DNA of 64,000 nucleotides from Niveispirillum sp943371025 (GCA_943371025.1 CALRTC020000028.1:22852-86851); one strand, 5' to 3'. Counted from the first letter of the stretch, positions 34,460 through 44,300 are shown. Notes: generated from the letters alone by a model not told the origin. Numbers and translations: made by a program.

Positions 34460-35692
34460 GTGACCGCCCTTCCCCTGTCCGGCCGCACCGTGCTGCTGAT
34501 CGTGGCGGGGGGGATTGCGGCCTACAAGACGCCTGATCTGGTCCGCCGTCTGCGCGAGCGCGGCGCGGCCGTGCGCGTGGTCCTGACCGATGGCGGGGCG
34601 AAGTTCGTGACGCCGCTGACCCTGCAGGCCGTGTCGGAAGACAAAGTCTATCAGGATCTCTGGTCGCTGACCGACGAGTCGACCATGGGGCATATCCAAC
34701 TGTCCCGCGCGGCGGATGTGGTGCTGGTGGCGCCGGCCACGGCCAATATCCTGGCCCGCATGGCCCATGGTCTGGCCGATGATCTGGCGACCACGGTGCT
34801 GCTGGCCACCGACAAGCCCGTGCTGGTGGCGCCGGCCATGAATGTGCGCATGTATGAACATGCCGCCACCCAGGCCAATCTGACCCTGCTGGCATCGCGC
34901 GGGGTCGGCATCATCGGCCCCGATGACGGGGCCATGGCCTGTGGCGAATATGGCCCGGGCCGCATGGTGGAACCGCTGGCCATCGTGGCCCGGCTGGTCG
35001 ATTGGTTCGCCCAGCGTGACGCGCCCAAGCCGCTGGCCGGACGCCATGCCCTGGTGACCAGCGGGCCCACGCATGAACCGATCGACCCCGTGCGTTATAT
35101 CGCCAACCGGTCCAGCGGCAAGCAGGGCCATGCCGTGGCCGCCGCACTGGCCGCTTTGGGCGCGCGGGTGACCCTGGTCAGCGGGCCTGTGCGCCTGCCC
35201 GATCCGGCCGGGGTGAAGGTGGCGCCCGTGGAAACGGCGGCGGAGATGCTGGCGGCCTGTCAGGCAGCATTGCCGGCCGATATCTTCGTTGCCGCTGCCG
35301 CCGTCGCTGACTGGCGCGTCGATGGGGCGGCGGGGCAGAAGCTGAAGAAGGATGGTGGCGGCCCGCCCAGCCTGAAACTGGCGGAAAATCCCGACATCCT
35401 GGCCACCCTGTCGGTCGCCGGCCCGCAACGCCCGACCCTTGTCATTGGTTTTGCTGCCGAAACGAATGATGTGGTGGCCTATGCGCGGGCCAAGCGGCTG
35501 CGCAAGGGTTGCGACTGGATCGTGGCCAATGATGTGTCGCCTGCCACCGGCACCTTTGGTGGCGACCGCAATTCCGTGCATGTCATCCGCGCCGATGGGG
35601 CGGAGGAAGCATGGACCGACCTGCCAAAAGCGGAGGTGGCGGCCCGTCTGGCCGCCGCCATCGCCAGTCATTTCGAAAACGGAAAGAAATAA
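34460..35692 (+). CDS. coaBC: Bifunctional phosphopantothenoylcysteine decarboxylase/phosphopantothenate-cysteine ligase
   Basis: 410 residues. It makes 4'-phosphopantetheine for coenzyme A. The N-terminal FMN decarboxylase (CoaC) starts VLLIVAGGIAAYKTPDLVRR and carries the catalytic His region MGHIQLSRAADVVLVAPATA and the PAMN motif. The C-terminal ligase (CoaB) has TSGPTHEPIDPVRYIANRSS. The start is uncertain: GTG 34460 is chosen; in-frame TTGs at 34433 and 34403 are possible. dut follows after 2 bp. Confidence 0.94.
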   Translation: MTALPLSGRTVLLIVAGGIAAYKTPDLVRRLRERGAAVRVVLTDGGAKFVTPLTLQAVSEDKVYQDLWSLTDESTMGHIQLSRAADVVLVAPATANILARMAHGLADDLATTVLLATDKPVLVAPAMNVRMYEHAATQANLTLLASRGVGIIGPDDGAMACGEYGPGRMVEPLAIVARLVDWFAQRDAPKPLAGRHALVTSGPTHEPIDPVRYIANRSSGKQGHAVAAALAALGARVTLVSGPVRLPDPAGVKVAPVETAAEMLAACQAALPADIFVAAAAVADWRVDGAAGQKLKKDGGGPPSLKLAENPDILATLSVAGPQRPTLVIGFAAETNDVVAYARAKRLRKGCDWIVANDVSPATGTFGGDRNSVHVIRADGAEEAWTDLPKAEVAARLAAAIASHFENGKK

Positions 35693-35694
35693 GA

Positions 35695-36165
35695 ATGTCA
35701 GAGATCAGCATTTCCATCCGCCGTCTGCCGCATGGCGCCGATCTGGCCCTGCCTTCCTATGCCACGGCCCTGTCGGCCGGCATGGACCTTCTGGCTGCCG
35801 TGGCGGCCCCCATTGTGCTGGCGCCCGGCGCCCGCGCCCTGGTGCCCACGGGCATTGCCATCGCCTTGCCGGCGGGGTTCGAGGCGCAGGTGCGCCCCCG
35901 GTCCGGCCTGGCGCTGAAGAATGGCATCACCGTCCTGAACAGCCCCGGCACCATTGATGCCGATTACCGGGGCGAGGTGGGGGTGATCCTGACCAACCAG
36001 TCCGACCTGCCCTTCACCGTCGAACGCGGCATGCGCATCGCCCAGATGGTGATCGCGCGGCATGAGCGCGCGGTGTGGACCGAGGTGGAAAGCCTGGACG
36101 AGACGGAACGCGGGGCCGGTGGCTTCGGTTCCACGGGCATCAAGACGACCGGCACGAAAGGGTGA
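35695..36165 (+). CDS. dut: dUTP diphosphatase
   Basis: 156 residues. It hydrolyses dUTP to dUMP, preventing uracil in DNA. All five trimeric dUTPase motifs are present: SAGMDLLAA, RPRSGLALKNGITVLNSPGT, DADYRGEVGVILTN, RGMRIAQMVI and the C-terminal RGAGGFGSTG. It directly follows coaBC, a common pairing. Confidence 0.97.
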   Translation: MSEISISIRRLPHGADLALPSYATALSAGMDLLAAVAAPIVLAPGARALVPTGIAIALPAGFEAQVRPRSGLALKNGITVLNSPGTIDADYRGEVGVILTNQSDLPFTVERGMRIAQMVIARHERAVWTEVESLDETERGAGGFGSTGIKTTGTKG

Positions 36166-36174
36166 GGCCAGACC

Positions 36175-36630
36175 ATGCTGCGCATATCCAAGAAACTGAT
36201 GTTCGCCATCGAGACGGTGCTGGACATTGCCTACAATGCCGGCTCCGCCCCGGTGCAGTCGGCCGAGATCACCCAGCGCCAGGGCATTCCCAAGCGTTAT
36301 CTTGAACAGGTGCTGCAGGCCCTGGTCCGGGCCGGCGTCCTGGCCGGCGTGCGCGGGCCCAAGGGCGGCTACCGCTTGGCCAAGGAACGCCGCCGCATCA
36401 CGGTGGCGGAGATCGTGCGCGTCGTCCGCGCCCTGGAACAGGCCACCGACCCGATTGAGGAGGAGGTGGGCGCCGAACTGGGCCGCCAGGTCGTCCGCCC
36501 GCTTTGGGCCGAATTGCAGGAAGAGGTGATGGCGCGCCTGGAACAGACCAGCATCGAGGATCTGTGCGTGCGTGCCCATCAGGCCGGTGTGGCCAGTGAA
36601 GCGGCGTCCAAGCTGGATTTCAGCATTTGA
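36175..36630 (+). CDS. Rrf2-family transcriptional regulator
   Basis: 151 residues. The winged-helix domain (SAEITQRQGIPKRYLEQVLQ, GVRGPKGGYRLAKERRRITV) is typical of Rrf2. The three-cysteine iron-sulfur cluster of IscR is missing (only one Cys, in EDLCVRA), as in CymR-type regulators of cysteine synthesis. It lies immediately upstream of cysK, whose promoter has a clean inverted repeat, so cysK is a probable target. The gene's 3' end, including the stop codon, is embedded in an intergenic hairpin element. Confidence 0.88.
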   Translation: MLRISKKLMFAIETVLDIAYNAGSAPVQSAEITQRQGIPKRYLEQVLQALVRAGVLAGVRGPKGGYRLAKERRRITVAEIVRVVRALEQATDPIEEEVGAELGRQVVRPLWAELQEEVMARLEQTSIEDLCVRAHQAGVASEAASKLDFSI

Positions 36631-36702
36631 TCGTTCCGATCAAATGCTGCTTTCGCGTTCCCTCAGGCGCCGGGCGGCGGCATCCGCCGCCTTGGCTTAC
36701 GC
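36621..36702 (+). repeat. Palindrome-plus-box intergenic element, copy A
   Basis: 13-bp perfect hairpin arms (36621-36633, 36637-36649), then GTTCCCTCA (36657-36665), CGCCGGGCG (36668-36676), a small hairpin GGCGG-cat-CCGCC (36676-36688), and TTGGCTTACGC (36692-36702). The last boxes are shared with copy B at 58387-58431. Confidence 0.75.
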
Positions 36703-36760
36703 GACCATGGGGTCGCGGGCGCTCAATGCGCCAACCAACCTTGCAGGTTGGTAGACTGCT

Positions 36761-36789
36761 TTGACACCGCCGGTCGCGCCCTATATACA
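36761..36789 (+). promoter_or_regulatory. Near-consensus sigma-70 promoter of cysK
   Basis: TTGACA (36761-36766), 17-nt spacer, TATACA (36784-36789). A hairpin ACCAACC-ttgca-GGTTGGT lies just upstream at 36734-36752. Confidence 0.8.
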
Positions 36790-36801
36790 CATCATTGACC
36801 C

Positions 36802-36820
36802 GGTATTTCCGATAAATACC
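36802..36820 (+). promoter_or_regulatory. Operator-like inverted repeat in the cysK leader
   Basis: GGTATTT-ccgat-AAATACC, 7-bp perfect arms, located just downstream of the expected transcription start. A repressor such as the adjacent Rrf2 protein bound here would block cysK transcription. Confidence 0.6.
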
Positions 36821-36836
36821 ACAATGGAGATGTGAA

Positions 36837-37799
<963 letters not shown>

Positions 37800-37806
37800 C
37801 GGATGT

Positions 37807-37844
37807 GGACGGGGTGCGGCCGGGCTGCCGGCCCTACCCCGTCC
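37807..37844 (+). terminator. Hairpin after cysK
   Basis: Outer arms GGACGGGGT / ACCCCGTCC and inner GGCCGG / CCGGCC form a two-level stem directly after the stop codon; no T-run. Confidence 0.6.
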
Positions 37845-37920
37845 GATATTGCCAATATTAACTGTTGCATCATCCTCACGACTTACTAGCATCAGCAGCA
37901 GGAGACGTCGTGAGGGGCAG

Positions 37921-39003
37921 ATGCGCCTTGTAATTGTGTCTGCTATTGCCGCCTGCGTGCTCGGGACCCTGCCGGTTCTGGCGCAGATCGATTCGTCGGC
38001 GAGCCGTATCCCGGTGCCGTTGCGGGGCACCGTCGCCGGGTTCGATTTCAAGTGCAATGGCAACCGATCGTACCCGGATATCGAAGCCAGGGGTGAGCGT
38101 GAAGGGTGGGTGAACCTGCGATTTACCTCGAAGGCCGATGGCAGCATTGCCGATATTGAGGTGATGAACCTTTTCGGCAGTCAGGATTTCGCCGAAGCGG
38201 CGGTGCGCGGCCTGGGGAAGTGCCGGATCATCAATCCACAACTGGAAAATGGCATTGCGGTGGATACCGCGAACGTCCCGTTTCGCTTTTTCTACAGGAT
38301 CATGGCGCCGGACCGTCGGGGGACGCCCGGAATCGCCGCGCAGATGCAGACAGTGCAAGGCCTTATCGCCGCCGGCGATCTGAACGGGGCGGACGCGGCC
38401 CTGGATAAGGCCGAAGCCGACAGCACCCGCCTTTACGAATTTGCCAATATCTTGTTGCGGCGCGCGGCGATTATCGCCAAACGCGGCCGGCCCGACATGG
38501 CGCTTCGCTATATTGAGCAGATTCCGGGGGACTCCGTGTTGGCCACGGCCGAACGGGTTGAGCTTCTGCGGACGCGGCTGGGCCTGGAATTGTCCCTGGG
38601 GCTGGCTGCCGCCGCCGAGCAGACGGTAGAAAAATTGCAGCAGGCGGGGGGCGATCTGAAGGGAGATCCCTTGCAGGACGCGCTGACGCGGTTGCGCGCG
38701 ATCCGTCAATCCGGTCAGCCGCTGGCCGTGTCCGGCCGCATTCCGGCCGAATGCCGGCCCTTTGTCTGTGATCCGGCCCGGCCGGACTGGTCCTATATCC
38801 CCAGCCATCGCACGCTGTCGCTGACCGATGTGAAGGGGCGGGTGGACACGGTATCCATCCGCTGTGATCGCAAGACATACGCGGCAAAGGCCGCGGCGGA
38901 TGTCACCTGGACCATTCCCGCCAAATGGGGGAACTGCCGTTTCTCGGTCAGTGGTGAACCGGGAACGACCTTCACCCTGATTGACGAGACGCCGCCCGGA
39001 TAA
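37921..39003 (+). CDS. Exported protein with TonB C-terminal-like domain and helical repeats
   Basis: 360 residues with a signal peptide (MRLVIVSAIAACVLGTLPVL). Residues about 45-105 (YPDIEARGEREGWVNLRFTS, GSIADIEVMNLFG, FAEAAVRGLGKCRIINP) match the TonB C-terminal domain pattern. The middle (about 125-270) is helical and TPR-like, and the C-terminal ~100 residues contain four cysteines. It lacks the N-terminal membrane anchor and proline-rich linker of a true TonB, so it is probably a periplasmic protein of another function. ATG 37921 has GAGGGG upstream. Confidence 0.7.
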   Translation: MRLVIVSAIAACVLGTLPVLAQIDSSASRIPVPLRGTVAGFDFKCNGNRSYPDIEARGEREGWVNLRFTSKADGSIADIEVMNLFGSQDFAEAAVRGLGKCRIINPQLENGIAVDTANVPFRFFYRIMAPDRRGTPGIAAQMQTVQGLIAAGDLNGADAALDKAEADSTRLYEFANILLRRAAIIAKRGRPDMALRYIEQIPGDSVLATAERVELLRTRLGLELSLGLAAAAEQTVEKLQQAGGDLKGDPLQDALTRLRAIRQSGQPLAVSGRIPAECRPFVCDPARPDWSYIPSHRTLSLTDVKGRVDTVSIRCDRKTYAAKAAADVTWTIPAKWGNCRFSVSGEPGTTFTLIDETPPG

Positions 39004-39057
39004 ACGGGAAACGGAAGGGCTGGTGCAGAAGGCGGGGCGCTGGGTAGGATCGGCGCC

Positions 39058-39603
39058 ATGACCCCCGACGACCTGCGCACCCTGGCCCTGGCCAACCCCG
39101 TGAACGCCGCTATCCTGGAGAGGCTGCCCGCCCTGGGACTGGATCAGGCTTTCCTGGTGGCGGGCTGTCTCTATCAGGCCGTCTGGAACCACCGTGATGG
39201 AAAAGCCGCCGGCTGGGGCGTCAAGGATTACGACATTTTCTATTTTGATGCCGATACCAGCTACGCGGCGGAGGATGTTGCCATCCGTCGGGCCGCCGCC
39301 CTGTTTGCCGATCTGGGGGTGGAGGTTGAACTGCGCAATCAGGCGCGGGTTCATCTCTGGTATCCGCAGCGCTTCGGTCGGGCCATCCGGCCGCTGACCA
39401 GCACGCGTGACGGGATCGAGGGGTTTCTGGTCCAATGCACCTGCATCGGCCTGGCCCCGGACGGCACGGTTCATGCCCCCTATGGGCTGACAGATCTGGC
39501 AGCCGGTATCCTGCGCCCCAATCCCCGCACGGACAATCCGCCCCAGTACCGGGCCAAGGTCGAAAGCTATGTCGCGCGCTGGCCCTGGTTGCGGGAAGGG
39601 TAG
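39058..39603 (+). CDS. Nucleotidyltransferase-like protein (NTP_transf_6 family)
   Basis: 181 residues. The N-terminal FLVAGCLYQAVWN and VKDYDIFYFD motifs, with acidic residues spaced as in a polymerase-beta-type nucleotidyltransferase fold, match the NTP_transf_6 family (PF06042). The C-terminal YGLTDLAAGILRPNP fits the same family. The biochemical role is not known. Confidence 0.75.
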   Translation: MTPDDLRTLALANPVNAAILERLPALGLDQAFLVAGCLYQAVWNHRDGKAAGWGVKDYDIFYFDADTSYAAEDVAIRRAAALFADLGVEVELRNQARVHLWYPQRFGRAIRPLTSTRDGIEGFLVQCTCIGLAPDGTVHAPYGLTDLAAGILRPNPRTDNPPQYRAKVESYVARWPWLREG

Positions 39604-39678
39604 GGGGAACAAACCACTGCGTCGGACTGTTCAGCCTTTGTCCGCCGGCATTGCCCGGCATCGTGAAGAGAGGCTGTC

Positions 39679-39828
39679 ATGAAGAAGCGCCCCCTGGCCG
39701 TTGCCGCCCCCCTGCTGCTGTCACTGCTGGCCCTGTCTGCCTGCAATACGGTGGAAGGGGTCGGCAAGGACGTGAAGTCCGGCGGCAAGGCCATCGAGAA
39801 CACGGCCCAGGATGCCAAGAACAAATAG
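39679..39828 (+). CDS. Entericidin-like small lipoprotein
   Basis: 49 residues, too short for many ORF callers. A signal peptide with lipobox LSAC directs lipidation at Cys22, followed by NTVEGVGKDVKSGGKAIENT, the entericidin A/B family pattern. In E. coli EcnB is a small lipoprotein linked to stationary-phase lysis and EcnA is its antidote; here a single gene is present. The start has AGAGAGG upstream. A hairpin (39828-39860) begins at its stop codon. Confidence 0.85.
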   Translation: MKKRPLAVAAPLLLSLLALSACNTVEGVGKDVKSGGKAIENTAQDAKNK

Positions 39829-39892
39829 GACCCGGCAGGGGCGCGGGCCCGGCCGGGTCCCTCGCGGGTCGCAGCCGGGTCGCTGACGGTCG

Positions 39893-39924
39893 GAACCTGG
39901 GGCCGGTCCACCCGCCCCAGGTTC
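39893..39924. terminator. Bidirectional hairpin between the entericidin gene and clpB
   Basis: GAACCTGGGGC / GCCCCAGGTTC, 11-bp perfect arms with a 10-nt loop, just after the clpB stop on the minus strand. No T-run. Confidence 0.6.
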
Positions 39925-39934
39925 AACCTGTCTG

Positions 39935-42574
39935 TCAGTGCAGTGTCTTGGCCTGACCCCAGGCGCTTTCGCCGGCGGCCGGCATGGGACCATGGGCCGG
40001 TTCGCCCTGGATCAGCAGGCCATCCGCGTTGGCATCCACCTTGACCGGCGTGCCGGGCGCGACCCTTCCTTCCAGGATGCGGCTGGCCAGCGGGTTCTGA
40101 AGCTCCCGCTGGATCACCCGCTTCAGCGGCCGGGCGCCATAGACGGGGTCATAGCCCTTTTCCGCCAGCCATTCCTTGGCCGCCGGGGTCAGTTCCAGGG
40201 CCAGCTCCCGGTCGGCCAGCATCTTGGTCAGGCGACCCAGCTGCACCTCCACGATCCCCGTCATATTGCCGCGCGACAGGCGGTGGAAGATCAGGATTTC
40301 GTCCAGACGGTTCAGGAATTCCGGCCGGAAGGACCCACGCACCACTTCCATCACCTGCGCCCGCGCCGCCGAACTATCCTCCCCATCCGGCAGGCTGGCC
40401 AGATATTCGGAACCGAGGTTGGAGGTCATGATGATCAGCGTGTTGCGGAAATCCACCGTGCGGCCCTGACCATCGGTCAGACGGCCGTCATCCAGCACCT
40501 GCAGCAGGATGTTGAACACGTCGGGATGGGCCTTCTCCACCTCGTCGAACAGCACGACCTGATAGGGCCGGCGGCGCACGGCTTCCGTCAGGGCGCCGCC
40601 CTCGTCATACCCGACATAGCCCGGGGGCGCGCCGATCATACGGCTGACCGCGTGCTTTTCCATATATTCGGACATGTCGAGCCGGACCATCGCCGTCTCG
40701 TCGTCGAACAGGAACTCCGCGAGGGCTTTTGTCAGTTCCGTCTTGCCGACACCCGTAGGCCCTAAGAACAGGAAGCTGCCGATGGGGCGGTTGGGGTCCT
40801 GCAACCCGGCGCGCGACCGGCGGACGGCGTTGGCCACGGCCACGACCGCTTCCTCCTGCCCGATGACGCGGCTGCCCAGATGGCTTTCCATCTTCAACAG
40901 CTTCTCACGCTCGCCGGTCAGCATCTTGTCCATGGGGATGCCGGTCCAGCGGCTGACCACGGATGCGATATCCTGTTCGTGAACGGCCTCGTTCAGCATG
41001 CGGTTCTGGCTGGCGGCCTCGGCATTGACCAGACGCTTCTCCAGGTCCGGGATGCGGCCATAGGTGATCTCACCCGCCCGGGCCCAGTCGCCCGACCGCT
41101 GCGCCTGTTCCAGTTCGGCCCTGGCGCGGTCCAGTTCCTCCTTCAGCTTCTGGGCACTGGTCAGCGTGTCCTTTTCCGCCTGCCATTGCGCGGTCAGGGT
41201 CCCGGACTTCTGCTCCAGCTCGGCCAACTCGCCTTCCAGCTTCTCCAGCCGGTCCTTCGATGCCTGGTCGGTCTCCCGCTTCAGCGCCTCGCGCTCGATC
41301 TTCAACTGGATGATGCGGCGGTCCAGCTCGTCGATGGCTTCCGGCTTGCTGTCCACGATCATGCGCAGGCGGCTGGCCGCCTCGTCGATCAGGTCGATGG
41401 CCTTGTCGGGCAGGAACCGGTCGGTGATATAGCGGTTGGACAGCGTGGCGGCCGACACGATGGCGCTGTCGGTGATACGCACGCCGTGGTGCAGTTCATA
41501 CTTCTCCTTCAGCCCGCGCAGGATGGAGATCGTGTCCTCTACCGTCGGCTCGGCCACGAACACGGGCTGGAACCGGCGGGCCAGCGCCGCGTCCTTCTCG
41601 ATATATTTGCGATATTCGTCCAGCGTCGTGGCGCCCACGCAATGCAGTTCACCGCGCGACAAAGCGGGCTTCAGCATGTTGGACGCGTCCATGGCGCCAT
41701 CGGCCTTGCCGGCCCCGACCAGGGTATGCAACTCGTCGATGAAGACAATGACCTCACCCGCCGCCGACTGGATTTCCGACAGCACGGCCTTCAGCCGTTC
41801 CTCGAACTCGCCCCGGAACTTGGCACCGGCCACCAGGGCGCCCAGGTCCAGCGACAGCAGTCGCTTGGACTTCAGTCCCTCCGGCACGTCGCCATTGATG
41901 ATGCGCAGCGCCAGCCCTTCGACGATGGCGGTCTTGCCCACACCGGGTTCGCCGATCAGCACGGGGTTGTTCTTGGTGCGGCGGGCCAGCACCTGGATGG
42001 TGCGGCGGATTTCCTCGTCACGGCCGATGACGGGGTCCAGCTTGCCGTCGCGCGCGGCCTGGGTCAGGTCGCGGGCGTACTTCTTCAGGGCGTCATAGCC
42101 CTGTTCGGCCGACGCGCTGTCGGCCGTGCGGCCCTTGCGCAGGCTGTTGATGGCTTCGTTCAGCTTCTGCGGCGTCACGCCGGCATCGGAAAGGGCCTTG
42201 GCAGCGTCCGTCCCGGTGGTCAGGGTCAGGGCCAGCAGCAGCCGTTCGACGGTGACGAAGCTGTCCCCGGCCTTCTTGGCCAGTTCAGACGCCTGATCGA
42301 AGACGCGGGCCAGTTCGCGGGTCACGAAAAGCTGCGTGCCCCCACCACCTTCCACCTTGGGCAGCTTGCGCAGGGCTGCATCGACGCCGGCTTCCGCTGT
42401 CTTGGCAGTGCCGCCCGCGCTGGCGATCAGGTTGGCGGCCATGCCCTCCTGGTCTTCCAGCAGCGCCTTCAGAAGATGTTCGGGCGTGAGCTGCTGATGG
42501 CCGGCGCGCACCGCCGCCCCCTGCGCCGCCTGGATGAAACCCTGGGCGCGTTCGGTGTAATTCTTGAAGTCCAT
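39935..42574 (-). CDS. clpB: ATP-dependent chaperone ClpB (disaggregase)
   Basis: 879 residues. Domains in order: N-domain (DFKNYTERAQGFIQAAQGAA), AAA-1 with Walker A GEPGVGKTAIVEGLAL and Walker B VIVFIDELHTLVGAG, a coiled-coil middle domain, and AAA-2 with Walker A GPTGVGKTELTKAL and VVLFDEVEKAH. With DnaK it rescues aggregated proteins. ATG 42574 has GGAG 9 nt upstream; ATG 42580 is also possible. A heat-shock-like promoter lies about 95 bp upstream. Confidence 0.97.
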   Translation of the reverse strand: MDFKNYTERAQGFIQAAQGAAVRAGHQQLTPEHLLKALLEDQEGMAANLIASAGGTAKTAEAGVDAALRKLPKVEGGGGTQLFVTRELARVFDQASELAKKAGDSFVTVERLLLALTLTTGTDAAKALSDAGVTPQKLNEAINSLRKGRTADSASAEQGYDALKKYARDLTQAARDGKLDPVIGRDEEIRRTIQVLARRTKNNPVLIGEPGVGKTAIVEGLALRIINGDVPEGLKSKRLLSLDLGALVAGAKFRGEFEERLKAVLSEIQSAAGEVIVFIDELHTLVGAGKADGAMDASNMLKPALSRGELHCVGATTLDEYRKYIEKDAALARRFQPVFVAEPTVEDTISILRGLKEKYELHHGVRITDSAIVSAATLSNRYITDRFLPDKAIDLIDEAASRLRMIVDSKPEAIDELDRRIIQLKIEREALKRETDQASKDRLEKLEGELAELEQKSGTLTAQWQAEKDTLTSAQKLKEELDRARAELEQAQRSGDWARAGEITYGRIPDLEKRLVNAEAASQNRMLNEAVHEQDIASVVSRWTGIPMDKMLTGEREKLLKMESHLGSRVIGQEEAVVAVANAVRRSRAGLQDPNRPIGSFLFLGPTGVGKTELTKALAEFLFDDETAMVRLDMSEYMEKHAVSRMIGAPPGYVGYDEGGALTEAVRRRPYQVVLFDEVEKAHPDVFNILLQVLDDGRLTDGQGRTVDFRNTLIIMTSNLGSEYLASLPDGEDSSAARAQVMEVVRGSFRPEFLNRLDEILIFHRLSRGNMTGIVEVQLGRLTKMLADRELALELTPAAKEWLAEKGYDPVYGARPLKRVIQRELQNPLASRILEGRVAPGTPVKVDANADGLLIQGEPAHGPMPAAGESAWGQAKTLH

Positions 42575-42668
42575 ATTCATATGCTCCCCAACATTGCCCC
42601 CATCGTCCCCGCTGGGCCCGACGAATGCGATGATCCACGTCATGTGCGATCCGGGAGGATCGATTTGG

Positions 42669-42697
42669 ATGTGGGGCGGGGTGATGGTGGTCACAAG
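42669..42697 (-). promoter_or_regulatory. Heat-shock (sigma-32-like) promoter of clpB
   Basis: Minus strand CTTGTGA (42691-42697), 15-nt spacer, CCCACAT (42669-42675), close to the sigma-32 consensus CTTGAAA / CCCCATNT. It fits clpB regulation in other proteobacteria. Confidence 0.45.
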
Positions 42698-42738
42698 GGG
42701 ATCGTGACGCGAAAAGTTGCAGCCGCTATCCTGTCCTG

Positions 42739-43305
42739 ATGGATACGCCCCGCTATCACCTGTTCGACACGGCCCTTGGCCCCTGCGGCATCGCCTGGGG
42801 TCCCGATGGTCTGCTGGCCGTGCGCCTGCCGGCCGTGGAGGGGGGCGATCTGGCCAGCCGCCTGCGCAAGGCCGTACCGGGGGCGGAGCCAGGGGAACCG
42901 GACGCGGCCACCGCCGCCGCCATCGCCGGCATCCGGGCGCTGCTGTCGGGGGAAAAGCGGGACCTGCTGGAAGTGCGGCTGGACATGGCCGCCACCGGCC
43001 CCTTCGACCGCGCCGTCTATGCCATTGCGCGGGCCATCCCGCCCGGGCGCACCCTGACCTATGGCGAGGTGGGTAAGCGTCTGCCGCCGGACGTGCTGGG
43101 TACCATGCCGCCGCATACCGTCCCCCGCGCCGTGGGCCAGTCGCTGGGCCGCAATCCCTGGCCCATCGTGGTGCCCTGTCACCGGGTCATGGCGGCCGGT
43201 GGCGGCACGGGCGGCTTTTCAGCACCCGGTGGGGTGGATACCAAACTGACCCTGCTGCGCATCGAGGGGGCGGCGCTGCCTGCCCAGCAACTGGGCCTGT
43301 TCTGA
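42739..43305 (+). CDS. ogt: Methylated-DNA-protein cysteine methyltransferase
   Basis: 188 residues. It repairs O6-methylguanine by transferring the methyl group to its own cysteine. The active-site motif IVVPCHRVMAAGGGTGGF is present, as are the helix-turn-helix region with RTLTYGEVGKRL and RAVGQSLGRNP. Length fits Ogt; no AdaA domain is present. It is divergent from clpB. Confidence 0.93.
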   Translation: MDTPRYHLFDTALGPCGIAWGPDGLLAVRLPAVEGGDLASRLRKAVPGAEPGEPDAATAAAIAGIRALLSGEKRDLLEVRLDMAATGPFDRAVYAIARAIPPGRTLTYGEVGKRLPPDVLGTMPPHTVPRAVGQSLGRNPWPIVVPCHRVMAAGGGTGGFSAPGGVDTKLTLLRIEGAALPAQQLGLF

Positions 43306-43395
43306 TGTTTCCGTCACCGAACATCTGCCATGAAATCAAATTACCGAAATCACCCGTTGGATATGTTGCGTTGCGACCTGTCCAATGGGTAATCT

Positions 43396-44169
43396 ATGGG
43401 CATCATGTCCGCCACGCTCGACGCCATCCATTATTATCCGGTCAAGGGGCTTTCGGCCCAGACGCTGACGCAGGTTTCCCTGACGCCCGGCGGCTGCCTG
43501 CCACATGACCGCCGTTTCGCCATCCTGCACCGGGCGACGCAGTTCGACCCGCTGGAACCGGCCTGGAAGCCTAAGACGAATTTCCTGGTCCTGCTGCGGG
43601 ATGAGAAGCTGGCCACCCTGCAGGCGGATTTCGATCCCGACACCTGCATGCTGGAACTGAAGCGCGGCGGCAAGCGTGTGGCACGCGGGCGGATCGATAC
43701 GGCCACGGGCCGGCTGCTGATCGATCAGTTCCTGTCGGCCTATATGACCGGTGCCGCCGTGCCCGGCCCCTACAAGATTGTGGAAAGCCCCGGCCATAAT
43801 TTCACCGACATCCCGGACAAGGCCGTGTCCCTGATCAATCTGGCCTCGGTCAAGGATATCGAGCGGGTGACGCAGCGCCCTGTCGATCCCCTGCGTTTCC
43901 GCGCCAACCTGCATCTGGCGGGGCTGGCCCCCTGGGCGGAGATGGCGTGGGTCGACAAGCGCATCGCCATCGGCGACACGGTGCTGTCCGTGTTCAAGAC
44001 CACCACCCGCTGTGCAGCGGTGGAGGTGAACCCCGCCAATGGCGAACGTGACATGGCCCTGCTGAAGGCGCTGAAAAGCGGTTTCGATCATGTCGTCTGC
44101 GGCGTCTATGCCCGCGTGGAACAGGGCGGCACCATTAAGGCCGGCGATCCCGTGCGCTTGCTGGATTAA
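43396..44169 (+). CDS. MOSC-domain protein (molybdenum cofactor sulfurase C-terminal-like)
   Basis: 257 residues. The N-terminal beta-barrel has IHYYPVKGLSAQTL and CLPHDRRFAILHRATQFDP. The MOSC domain follows, with PLRFRANLHLAGLAPWAEM and RCAAVEVNPANGERDM, which contains the conserved cysteine. Homologues (YiiM/YcbX, human mARC) handle molybdenum cofactor-linked or N-hydroxylated substrates. The start may be 43396 or 43405; neither has a strong ribosome-binding site. Confidence 0.85.
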   Translation: MGIMSATLDAIHYYPVKGLSAQTLTQVSLTPGGCLPHDRRFAILHRATQFDPLEPAWKPKTNFLVLLRDEKLATLQADFDPDTCMLELKRGGKRVARGRIDTATGRLLIDQFLSAYMTGAAVPGPYKIVESPGHNFTDIPDKAVSLINLASVKDIERVTQRPVDPLRFRANLHLAGLAPWAEMAWVDKRIAIGDTVLSVFKTTTRCAAVEVNPANGERDMALLKALKSGFDHVVCGVYARVEQGGTIKAGDPVRLLD

Positions 44170-44300
44170 TGCCCCCTGGGATGAAGGCCTTCCGTAACGG
44201 AAACTGCCTCAGCCCACCTCTGCGCACGCACACTATGGCCCTCGGCCCCATCTCATGCTAATCAGCCCGCTTCAGTGCCAAGGGCGGAACAGTCACGTCG

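Noticed and set aside
34106..35671. A 521-codon open frame antisense to coaBC
   Set aside because: Shadow of a GC-rich gene; low-complexity His/Gly/Gln composition and no ribosome-binding site.
37876..39612. A 578-codon open frame antisense to two plus-strand genes
   Set aside because: The plus-strand genes have signal peptides and family motifs; the antisense frame has none.
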